Source of the DNA: a virus
IMG/VR virus record: IMGVR_UViG_3300036760_000086
Location: 1 to 40,978 of that record
DNA: 40,978 bases
Reading direction: 5' to 3' (one strand)
Below are positions 12,890 to 19,129 of this stretch, in pieces (the first letter of the stretch is position 1; every line of letters starts with the position of its first letter). Both the position numbers and the translations under genes were made by a program. The notes under the pieces were generated by a model that searched no databases, had not been told where the DNA came from, and worked only from the letters and a program-made list of their open reading frames with translations.

Positions 12890-13737
12890 AAAGGCTGACC
12901 CCAGAAGAACTACGAAAGCGTGAGGAGAGGTTAGCCATCTACGAAGGCGAAGACCGCATGGCCTCTACGGAGGACGTTAAGGCGGCCACAGCCAGCACCG
13001 AGGGTGCCGCACAGCAAACAGGTGTGGGGGCAATAGACAGGTTGCTTAACGGTGTAGAACCCGGAGAATTGATTATTGTTAGCGGCCCTACAGGTGAAGG
13101 AAAGACAACCCTGCTAATGAGCATTACCCAAAACATGGCAAGTGGTGGAAGCGAAGCGGCATGGTTTACCCTTGAAGTAACCCCCCAAGCATTTTTGCGA
13201 AAGATTGAAAAGTCAGCTGGCCACCTACCTCACTTTTTTATGCCAATGAGGAACACCGACAACCAACTTGACTGGCTTGAGGAGCGAATTATTGAGGCAA
13301 AGGTAAAGTTCAATATACAAACGGTGTTTATTGACCACATACACCAGATTTTTAGCTTACATCGCATGTCAAACCCCAATATATCGCTTGAATTAGGCGA
13401 TATGGTGGGTCGTATTAAGCAAATGGCTATAGACCACCACCTCACCATTTTCCTCATTGCCCACACGCGCGACAACGCGGAGAAAACCAACGCAGAACCA
13501 CGTAAGGAGGACATACGCGACAGTGGTCTTATAAGCCGTCTGGCCGACGCCATTATACTAGTGTGGCGCGTTAAGAATGGGGACGATGAGAAAAAGACAC
13601 GGAGGCCCGACAACCTAGAGGAGCATGACACAAAGGCAAAGGTGCGTGTAGTAAAGAACCGAAGGGAAGGCAAACTAGGAACGTTTTTTATGAACCACGA
13701 AAATGGATACCTTAAAGAAATTGACCACCTTGTATAA
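12886..13737 (+). CDS. DnaB-like replicative helicase (ATPase core only)
   Basis: A 283-residue SF4 helicase core: Walker A GPTGEGKTT (67-75), the DnaB-type catalytic Glu97 in WFTLEV, Walker B TVFID (146-150), and sensor region IFLIAHTRDNAE with an Arg-rich C-terminal segment (VKNRREGKLG) that fits the arginine-finger end. The N-terminal primase-interaction domain of full DnaB (~170 residues) is missing; only ~40 residues precede the core. It would unwind DNA at the phage fork. No polymerase or primase is visible, so the host probably supplies these. Confidence 0.82.
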   Translation: MKRLTPEELRKREERLAIYEGEDRMASTEDVKAATASTEGAAQQTGVGAIDRLLNGVEPGELIIVSGPTGEGKTTLLMSITQNMASGGSEAAWFTLEVTPQAFLRKIEKSAGHLPHFFMPMRNTDNQLDWLEERIIEAKVKFNIQTVFIDHIHQIFSLHRMSNPNISLELGDMVGRIKQMAIDHHLTIFLIAHTRDNAEKTNAEPRKEDIRDSGLISRLADAIILVWRVKNGDDEKKTRRPDNLEEHDTKAKVRVVKNRREGKLGTFFMNHENGYLKEIDHLV

Positions 13738-14179
13738 CCCCAACATTTTGTTTTTGGAGTTAGGACCAGAAACAATAAGCAAAAGCATTGAGCTTGAGGC
13801 CTTTACCCTTGATGAGATAACAAAGGCACACGAAGACTACGCCGCCTTTTTAGACGAGTTGGTAAGGGAATGGACACCAGAAAAGACAAAAGAGTTTGTG
13901 CTTGCCTATTACCGACACAAATGCGAGACGTGCCTCAAAAAGATAAGTGAGCTTGAAATTACCAACCACGACGCACGTCGCAATGGTGTTAGCTACAAAG
14001 ACCGTCAATCTTTCACTGTGAAAATAAACGCTGGCCGCCAAGTATTTGCAGAAAGCAAACAAAAAGGAGTGTACTACAGCAAGCGTAAAGTGAGCGCAAC
14101 TGACTTTATAACACCGGGGGACGTCAAGTTGATTATGGAGTGGGGGTATGAAAAATGGCTTAAATACAGGCTTATTTAG
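13703..14179 (+). CDS. Hypothetical protein, 158 aa
   Basis: The gene overlaps the helicase end by 35 bases. The product is mostly helical, with CETCLKKISELE in the middle (single CxxC) and a basic C-terminal half (YYSKRKVSATDFITPGDVKL). It could be a helicase-associated or DNA-binding accessory protein, but no family is recognised. Confidence 0.65.
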   Translation: MDTLKKLTTLYNPNILFLELGPETISKSIELEAFTLDEITKAHEDYAAFLDELVREWTPEKTKEFVLAYYRHKCETCLKKISELEITNHDARRNGVSYKDRQSFTVKINAGRQVFAESKQKGVYYSKRKVSATDFITPGDVKLIMEWGYEKWLKYRLI

Positions 14180-14194
14180 CTATCCACAACAACT

Positions 14195-14443
14195 ATGGAC
14201 ATTTCACTGGTGAAAGTATATGATAAGAGCATGGAAACGGATGGCATGAGCGACAAGGCTATATTTAATAGGGAGTTGGTAAAGAGCACCCGTGGCGCAA
14301 TGCTTAGGGGTGAGATTACTCTTGCCGAAGCACGTACAAGATTACAGCCAGTTATTGACGAAATGAACAAACGCGCAAAGGAAATTGCCAAGGAATTTGG
14401 TATGCCCTACAAGCCAATAAAGTTTACAAGCCTAATGAGATAA
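14195..14443 (+). CDS. Small helical protein, 82 aa
   Basis: The sequence has a long charged helix (GEITLAEARTRLQPVIDEMN then KRAKEIAKEFG) and no Cys or membrane segment. It sits between the 158-residue gene and a zinc mini-protein in the rightward operon. Nothing indicates its function. Confidence 0.6.
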   Translation: MDISLVKVYDKSMETDGMSDKAIFNRELVKSTRGAMLRGEITLAEARTRLQPVIDEMNKRAKEIAKEFGMPYKPIKFTSLMR

Positions 14444-14445
14444 CC

Positions 14446-14577
14446 ATGGATGAACTGAGGGCGGGAGACAAGTGCCTAGTGTGTGGAAAAGAGGTGACGG
14501 GGGTGTGCTACGTTCACGGAGACTTTTGCAAACACTGTAATGGCGACTGGTGCCCCGGTTGCAAAGCGGCTATATGA
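14446..14577 (+). CDS. Zinc-binding mini-protein, 43 aa
   Basis: Six Cys residues in pairs (CLVCGKE, FCKHC, WCPGCK) plus His give a treble-clef or double-ribbon arrangement in only 43 residues. It starts two bases after the previous stop and its own stop overlaps the next ATG in an ATGA. Probably a metal-binding adaptor or nucleic-acid binder. Confidence 0.58.
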   Translation: MDELRAGDKCLVCGKEVTGVCYVHGDFCKHCNGDWCPGCKAAI

Positions 14578-14822
14578 AGACCTTCACGATTGTCAAGTTG
14601 TACAACAACACAATACCTCTACGGGGTAGCATTGTTCGGATTGGGATTGAAAATGACGGACTGGAAATTGTGTGCAATGAAAAAGAGTGGATTTTGACAG
14701 CAGAAGCACTTGCTAAACCACTGCGCTCCATTTCAGTTAAAGGGCCACGAGAAGGGACTACAGAAAAACTTTACTACTACACGTTACCCAAACCACCAGA
14801 TAAACAGCAAAAACTTCTATGA
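14574..14822 (+). CDS. Small beta-rich hypothetical protein, 82 aa
   Basis: Start at 14574 is chosen because it forms an ATGA overlap with the preceding stop. The sequence is beta-rich (FTIVKLYNNTIPLRGSIVRI) and basic at the end. It overlaps the methyltransferase gene start by ATGA. No family recognised. Confidence 0.58.
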   Translation: MKTFTIVKLYNNTIPLRGSIVRIGIENDGLEIVCNEKEWILTAEALAKPLRSISVKGPREGTTEKLYYYTLPKPPDKQQKLL

Positions 14823-15691
14823 GTGACACACCAGAAGAACTGAATAATGCCGGCAACCTTGACAACATAAGTGAGGACATTGACCTATTTGGACAACCCC
14901 ACGCTCGATTAAGTGTGATGGACAGGATTGGTTTTGCACCTATAAGCATTTGGAAGCCCGACTGGACACTGACAAAGAAATTGAAAGAATGGGTAGGGGA
15001 CGCAGGCCAGACGCGCGAACTACAAGGAAACAAAATGGCGTTGCTTGGTAGCAAATATACTACTAGCATTTTTAACCCCCACTTGGCACAGATGATTTTG
15101 TCGGCCTATGTGCCCAACAAAATGCGTATTTATGATGGCTTTGCTGGGGGTGGTACACGTGGCTTCGTAGCAAGCGCAATGGGCCACGAGTATGTGGGGG
15201 TGGAAATACGTCAAGAGGAAGTTGACCGCCTTAAAGACAGGCAGGTGGAGCTGGGGATTAGTTTTGGTATTGAATGCGCGGACAGCCAGTTTTACCCCAT
15301 AGAGCCAGAGAGCTTTGACTTTAGCTACACGTGCCCACCGTATTACGACCTTGAGGTGTACAGCCCAATAATTGGCGACATGTCCAACGTAGAAACGTAT
15401 GACGAGTTCTTGCCAATGTTGGCGAACAGTATGTCAGTAACTTATACAGGCTTAAAACCCGGCTCCTTATTTATAATGGTAGTGGGGAACTTCAGGGACA
15501 AAAAAAGTAACCTACGCCACTTTAATGGCGACGTGGTGAAACTGGGACAAAGCCTAGGGTTTGTGTTGCACGATGAGCTTATCTTCTGGGGTGCTAGCGA
15601 CGTGGCATACCAGCGCAGTGGGCAGTTTGTAGCTAACAGACGTTCAGTTCGAGTACATGAGTACATCATTCTTTTTAAGAAACCACAATGA
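14819..15691 (+). CDS. DNA methyltransferase, amino (N4-C or N6-A) type
   Basis: A 290-residue class I methyltransferase. The SAM-binding motif I is IYDGFAGGGTRG (104-115) and the catalytic motif IV is TCPPYYD (171-177), of the (D/S/T)PPY kind seen in enzymes that methylate exocyclic amino groups of adenine or cytosine. Motif order I then IV fits the alpha/gamma arrangement. The N-terminal 100 residues could hold part of target recognition. No restriction enzyme is adjacent, so it probably protects phage DNA or marks it for phage proteins. It overlaps the next gene by an ATGA. Confidence 0.82.
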   Translation: MSDTPEELNNAGNLDNISEDIDLFGQPHARLSVMDRIGFAPISIWKPDWTLTKKLKEWVGDAGQTRELQGNKMALLGSKYTTSIFNPHLAQMILSAYVPNKMRIYDGFAGGGTRGFVASAMGHEYVGVEIRQEEVDRLKDRQVELGISFGIECADSQFYPIEPESFDFSYTCPPYYDLEVYSPIIGDMSNVETYDEFLPMLANSMSVTYTGLKPGSLFIMVVGNFRDKKSNLRHFNGDVVKLGQSLGFVLHDELIFWGASDVAYQRSGQFVANRRSVRVHEYIILFKKPQ

Positions 15692-16131
15692 ACCCAGCCA
15701 ACTTTCTTAGGGACACAATAGACTTGGTGAAGCAGATTGAAACCCGCTTCCTTGAGTTGGCCGCACGTTTGTACAACATTAAAGATAAAGAGATGTGGAA
15801 GAGCAGTTACGAAAGCTACCAAGAGTTTTTGGACACCGCGAAGATTAACCCCGGCCACGCAAGTATTTTAGCCAGTATTCACAAGGCGTATGTGGTGGAG
15901 GGTAAAATGACAGTTGAAAAGCTGGCAGGCATTGGGTACAGTAATTTGTATGAGGCCCTCCCTCTACTGGAAAAAGAAAGCGTTTCTAAAGTTGTTGAAA
16001 AGGCTCGACTACTTACGCGGTCGGAGATAAAAGACGAAGTTAGAGACGAGAAGCATGGGGCACACACCCACAAGCCGGGGACAGCGCGGTGGGCTAGTTG
16101 CGAGACGTGTGGAAAGCTATTTCAGGTATGA
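15688..16131 (+). CDS. Hypothetical protein with C-terminal CxxC, 147 aa
   Basis: An all-helical N-terminal region (~1-110; FLRDTIDLVKQIETRFLELA, SYQEFLDTAKINPGHASIL) is followed by a His-rich linker and SCETCGKLFQV, half a zinc site. The helical part somewhat resembles DNA-binding or partition-type helices, but I cannot name a family. It lies between the two methyltransferase genes with ATGA overlaps at both ends, which suggests a shared role, perhaps specificity. Confidence 0.62.
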   Translation: MNPANFLRDTIDLVKQIETRFLELAARLYNIKDKEMWKSSYESYQEFLDTAKINPGHASILASIHKAYVVEGKMTVEKLAGIGYSNLYEALPLLEKESVSKVVEKARLLTRSEIKDEVRDEKHGAHTHKPGTARWASCETCGKLFQV

Positions 16132-16775
16132 AGATACTTAACCTCTATGCAGGCATAGGGGGAAACCGTAAGTTGTGGGGCAGTGAGCACCAAATAACGG
16201 CGGTTGAGTACAAGCCTGCTATTGCCGCAATTTATAAAGACCACTTCCCCAACGACACGGTGATAGTGGGGGACGCGCACCAATACTTACTTGAGCATTA
16301 CGGTGAGTTTGACTTTATTTGGAGTAGCCCACCGTGCCCAACGCACACCACCATAAACAAGGCGAACGTTATATCGCCCTACAAAGACAACACTAAGCAA
16401 ATTGCCAATGGGGGTGCTATAAAGCCACGCTACCCAGACATGGCGTTGTACCAAGAAATCATATTCCTAACCCACTTCTTTAAGGGGAAGTTCTGCGTAG
16501 AGAACGTAAAAGCCTACTACGAGCCTTTAATACCACCAGTAGAAATTGGAGGCCACTGGTTTTGGGTTAACTTCATGGTGTCTAGTTTGCCCAGTGGGGG
16601 CAGGGCACATGACGCACCAATAGAGGCGCAACAAGAAAGAAAAGGGTTTGACCTAACAAAATACAAAGGAGTTGATAAGCGGTTGTTGTTGCGTAACTGT
16701 GTGGAACCAGAGGTTGGGCGGCATATACTAAAGTATGTCGAAAATCCTATTATCACCCAAAGAGGAATGTTTTAA
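16128..16775 (+). CDS. Short C5-cytosine DNA methyltransferase-like protein
   Basis: The ATG at 16128 (ATGA overlap) gives a 215-residue product. Motif I is LNLYAGIGG (4-12), motif IV is SSPPC with catalytic Cys70, and motif VI is CVENV (123-127); RNCVEPEVGRHIL (189-201) resembles motif X. The target-recognition region between motifs VIII and IX is very short and the QxRxR motif VIII is not obvious, so the protein is smaller than typical Dcm-type enzymes. It may be a minimal enzyme or one needing a partner such as the 147-residue neighbour. Confidence 0.78.
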   Translation: MKILNLYAGIGGNRKLWGSEHQITAVEYKPAIAAIYKDHFPNDTVIVGDAHQYLLEHYGEFDFIWSSPPCPTHTTINKANVISPYKDNTKQIANGGAIKPRYPDMALYQEIIFLTHFFKGKFCVENVKAYYEPLIPPVEIGGHWFWVNFMVSSLPSGGRAHDAPIEAQQERKGFDLTKYKGVDKRLLLRNCVEPEVGRHILKYVENPIITQRGMF

Positions 16776-17224
16776 TGAAACGAGCACCATTTAAGCGACG
16801 CAAAAAAGGGGAGATAACTAAGTTAAAAGAGGAGCTATGGGGACTGTGCCGCCAAATAAGTGCACGCACCCAACCACACCAGTGCTATACGTGTGGCACC
16901 AGTCTACGGTGGGGCAGTAGCGTCATGCAGTTGGGGCACTTTATAGCACGCTCCTTTGCTTCCCAAGAGCTAGTATTTGACCTTAAAAACCTACGCTGGC
17001 AGTGCCGCATTTGTAACCAGTTTAGGAACGGTGAGTGGCCCACCTTTGAAGCAAATCTTATACGCGACCATGGACAAGCCTATGTTGACGAGCTAAAGGA
17101 GCGCAACCGCATTACGAGGGGAACCACATACCCAAAAGACTGGTATCTGGCTAAAATCGCAGAATACACTGCGTTACTATCCACACTTCAAGGTGGACAA
17201 ACAGGGGAAAACCCCCATACTTAG
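16775..17224 (+). CDS. ninG: NinG/Rap-like recombination nuclease
   Basis: The 149-residue sequence follows the lambda NinG pattern: basic N-terminus, CYTCG (38-42 region), MQLGHFIARS, then DLKNLRWQCRICN with the second zinc pair and an Asn, and FRNGEWPTFEANLI. Lambda NinG (Rap) is a structure-specific endonuclease that cuts recombination intermediates. Together with RecA and the RecB-like nuclease it completes a phage recombination set. It overlaps the preceding stop by one base. Confidence 0.78.
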   Translation: MKRAPFKRRKKGEITKLKEELWGLCRQISARTQPHQCYTCGTSLRWGSSVMQLGHFIARSFASQELVFDLKNLRWQCRICNQFRNGEWPTFEANLIRDHGQAYVDELKERNRITRGTTYPKDWYLAKIAEYTALLSTLQGGQTGENPHT

Positions 17225-17230
17225 GGAACA

Positions 17231-17527
17231 ATGCCGATTGAATCGTACCTCGCCTCAATGATACTTCCTATTGTTTCTAAACCTGATGTGGTACGGATAA
17301 CCCCAACAACGGATGAAATGGGTGTACTTCTTTCCATTGACGTAGACAAGGATGATATGGGTGTGGTTATAGGCAAAGCTGGTGAAACTGCAAAGGCTAT
17401 ACGCCACATGGTACGTATTGCTGGCGTTAGGCAAAACGCACGTGTTAGCGTTAAAATAAATGAACCTGACGGAGGCCCACCACGTTACAGACGTAGTGAT
17501 GCAAGCGACAGGGATTTAATAATTTAA
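17231..17527 (+). CDS. KH-domain RNA-binding protein, KhpA-like
   Basis: Residues 28-78 form one type II KH domain: GVLLSIDVDKDDMGVVIGK, the GXXG nucleic-acid loop GKAG (48-51), then ETAKAIRHMVRIAGV and a final strand RVSVKI. This is close to bacterial KhpA (YlqC), a small RNA chaperone that affects translation and cell division. Host-type KhpA in phage is unusual; the particular sequence style (DEMGVLL...DDMG..IGK.G.TAKAIR) is one I associate with Patescibacteria genomes. It probably binds phage or host RNA. An acidic/basic tail follows the domain. Confidence 0.82.
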   Translation: MPIESYLASMILPIVSKPDVVRITPTTDEMGVLLSIDVDKDDMGVVIGKAGETAKAIRHMVRIAGVRQNARVSVKINEPDGGPPRYRRSDASDRDLII

Positions 17528-17538
17528 TCTGTGAAAAT

Positions 17539-17769
17539 ATGGATGAACCAGTCAAGACAGAACAGACACCAGACGCTCAAGTAGAGTTTGCTGAAAAGCA
17601 GAAGCTATTCCTTAAGGAATATGGTGAACTTGTCGCAAAGCATAAAATAGATTATGCTACATACCCAGTATGGATACCTGATGGTCAAGGTGGTTTTAAG
17701 TGCATAGTGCAAAATACCCCTATAGACATCACTAACCAACCACGCAAATCACCCTTCGTGGCGTCTTAA
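17539..17769 (+). CDS. Hypothetical protein, 76 aa
   Basis: A soluble sequence with an acidic N-terminal helix (VEFAEKQKLFLKEYGELVAK) and a short beta-rich end. It follows the KH gene by 11 bp and precedes another small gene by 2 bp. No motif is recognisable. Confidence 0.58.
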   Translation: MDEPVKTEQTPDAQVEFAEKQKLFLKEYGELVAKHKIDYATYPVWIPDGQGGFKCIVQNTPIDITNQPRKSPFVAS

Positions 17770-17771
17770 CT

Positions 17772-18011
17772 ATGTGGACAATACTGCGCCGATTGAAAAG
17801 GTTGTGGGAACTAAGTAAAGATTTGACAGTTGGGCCAAATGAATGGCCTACAGATGAAGAGGTTGATAAAGCTATAAACGAAGCCTTAAAAGACGACTCA
17901 CCCAAACCAAAACGACTAGCAACCATTGTAGATGTAGCACCAATAGACCCATTTCCAGCCGAAGAACCCCAAGATGACACTACCGAAAAGAAAACCACCA
18001 ATAACGTTTGA
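17772..18011 (+). CDS. Hypothetical acidic protein, 79 aa
   Basis: A basic amphipathic N-terminus (MWTILRRLKRLWELSK) is followed by an acidic, Pro-rich, probably disordered tail. The N-terminus could attach to membranes or bind RNA. The next gene begins within its 3' end in another frame. Confidence 0.55.
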   Translation: MWTILRRLKRLWELSKDLTVGPNEWPTDEEVDKAINEALKDDSPKPKRLATIVDVAPIDPFPAEEPQDDTTEKKTTNNV

Positions 18012-18120
18012 GCAAGCGCAAGGCTTTAACCGTGCAGAGCGCAGACGTCTGTCAAAGATAAATGGCGTGAAGATACCGGGTACCACCAAACCCTTTATAA
18101 AGTCTAAGAAAACCAAATGA
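17974..18120 (+). CDS. Very basic small protein, 48 aa
   Basis: ATG 17974-17976 to TGA 18118-18120. The product is rich in Lys and Arg (FNRAERRRLSKINGVKIPG, KSKKTK) and lies between an overlapping upstream gene and groES, with which it shares an ATGA. A nucleic-acid-binding role is likely but undefined. Confidence 0.55.
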   Translation: MTLPKRKPPITFEQAQGFNRAERRRLSKINGVKIPGTTKPFIKSKKTK

Positions 18121-18371
18121 TTAAGCCAGTTAATGGACACTTGTTGATAGAACCCCTAAAACATGACGCCTTTATTGCGTCTGAACGTGATACCTACCAA
18201 GAGATTGGTGTAGTAATTGAGGTTGCAGTTGAATTCCCAGAGCAATTTACAGTTAAAAAGGGGGACAAGGTGTATTTCGATAGCTGGCTTGCGGCTAAAT
18301 ACCCTAAAAATGACACTGAGTTTTACTGGCTCGTAAAGTGGGAGGACGTGCGGGCCGTCGAGAAAGTATAG
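18117..18371 (+). CDS. groES: GroES-like co-chaperonin
   Basis: An 84-residue GroES-family protein: MIKPVNGHLLIEPL corresponds to the first barrel strand, residues 14-30 to the GroEL-contacting mobile loop (DAFIASE in place of GIVL), then IGVVIEV, KKGDKVYFD and a C-terminal strand VKWEDVRAVEKV. It is shorter than E. coli GroES (97), mainly in the roof loop. It would cap the phage GroEL made from 19116. The last codons are duplicated downstream: DVRAVEK recurs at the end of the inserted nuclease gene, so the present 3' end appears to have been supplied by the insertion. It starts in an ATGA overlap. Confidence 0.82.
   Translation: MIKPVNGHLLIEPLKHDAFIASERDTYQEIGVVIEVAVEFPEQFTVKKGDKVYFDSWLAAKYPKNDTEFYWLVKWEDVRAVEKV
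18345..18365 (+). repeat. Recoded groES tail, copy 1 (DVRAVEK)
   Basis: These seven codons are the last part of the present groES. They encode the same residues as 18773-18793, but six of the seven codons differ, always only at the third base (GAC/GAT, GTG/GTA, CGG/CGC, GCC/GCT, GTC/GTT, GAG/GAA). The two copies flank the nuclease gene. Confidence 0.85.
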
Positions 18372-18373
18372 CT

Positions 18374-18802
18374 ATGGTGATGAAAGGACAAAAAAGAAAT
18401 ACCCCGTGGATGTTTGGAGATAAAAATCCTGCTAAACGAAAAGAGGTGAGAGAGAAGATAAAGAAAAAGGCAACAGGCAGAGTATTTACAAAAACGGCAC
18501 GGAGCAACGTAGCAAGGGGACATTGGAAGGGAGGTAGAGCTGAAACAGAAAGGCGCATTGAAATAAAAAAAGCAGGAAGGGTGAGGCCAGATAAATGCGA
18601 AATATGTCTTGCGCCAACATCAAGCCTAAAGAAGAGATTACATTTTGACCATGACCACCAGTCAGGAAAGTTTAGAGGGTGGATTTGCGAATCATGTAAC
18701 TTTGCTTTAGGGCACGCAAAGGATAACGTAGAAGTACTAGCCAAAATGATTATTTACTTAAATAACAACAAAGATGTACGCGCTGTTGAAAAAACTGGCT
18801 AA
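18374..18802 (+). CDS. Endonuclease VII/HNH homing-type nuclease inserted behind groES
   Basis: A 142-residue protein. Residues 10-37 (WMFGDKNPAKRKEVREKI) look like a NUMOD3 DNA-binding element, common in homing nucleases. Residues 75-130 are a recombination-endonuclease-VII-type HNH domain: CEIC, HFDHDH (90-95), RGWICESCN (101-109), LG and a terminal helix. The last nine residues, DVRAVEKTG, do not belong to the nuclease; they reproduce the GroES C-terminus and look like the displaced original groES end, now read in frame. The gene starts 2 bp after the groES stop. It is almost certainly a mobile, free-standing homing gene that targets the groES 3' end. Confidence 0.83.
   Translation: MVMKGQKRNTPWMFGDKNPAKRKEVREKIKKKATGRVFTKTARSNVARGHWKGGRAETERRIEIKKAGRVRPDKCEICLAPTSSLKKRLHFDHDHQSGKFRGWICESCNFALGHAKDNVEVLAKMIIYLNNNKDVRAVEKTG
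18773..18793 (+). repeat. Displaced original groES tail, copy 2
   Basis: This copy continues with ACT GGC TAA (Thr-Gly-stop) and overlaps the TTG start of the next small gene at 18786, which is how an intact groES would have joined its neighbour. It is therefore the likely ancestral end, pushed downstream by the nuclease insertion. Confidence 0.75.
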
Positions 18803-18911
18803 TCTCTTTCGACGCACTAGCGCATGTTGTGGTGCTGCGAGAGAATTTGTCTTTGGTTGGGACTATAGGCGAGATGATGTCGTGTGCACTAACTGTGGAC
18901 AACTATGCTAA
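18786..18911 (+). CDS. Zinc mini-protein with TTG start, 41 aa
   Basis: From TTG 18786-18788 the frame encodes a Lys/Arg-rich start and two Cys pairs (SACCGAA and CTNCGQLC), ending at TAA 18909-18911. The start lies inside the displaced groES tail, and the next gene begins at its last codons (ATGCTAA), giving the overlapping style of this operon. The non-ATG start lowers confidence. Confidence 0.45.
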   Translation: MKKLANLFRRTSACCGAAREFVFGWDYRRDDVVCTNCGQLC

Positions 18912-19129
18912 GTAGGCGATATCAGAACAGTGAGTGCAAGAACAATTACCTACATGACTTTAGATTCATTAGCCAGACACCCAAGGGATTCGTAGAACGG
19001 TGTACAAGGTGTGGAAAACAGATTTTATTCCCAGCAGACATACCCAATCACGTGTACCTCAGTTACCACATCCGCAGTGCATTACAAGCAAATGACCCAT
19101 TATTTAAGAGAGAATATGCGAAACGATAA
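18905..19129 (+). CDS. Small CxxC protein, 74 aa
   Basis: A basic protein with one strong pair CTRCGKQ and a further Cys near the start (SECKNN), plus His residues that could complete a zinc site. It overlaps groEL by 14 bases in a different frame. Function unknown. Confidence 0.55.
   Translation: MLSRRYQNSECKNNYLHDFRFISQTPKGFVERCTRCGKQILFPADIPNHVYLSYHIRSALQANDPLFKREYAKR

Noticed and set aside
13230-13775. 181-residue leftward frame opposite the helicase gene
   Set aside because: Complementary shadow of a strongly supported helicase; composition (Ser/Phe/Arg-rich) and lack of motifs indicate non-coding.
18366-18772. Self-splicing intron in groES
   Set aside because: GroES has its own intact stop and the nuclease frame starts right after it; no intron core elements were seen and no exon continues in frame.
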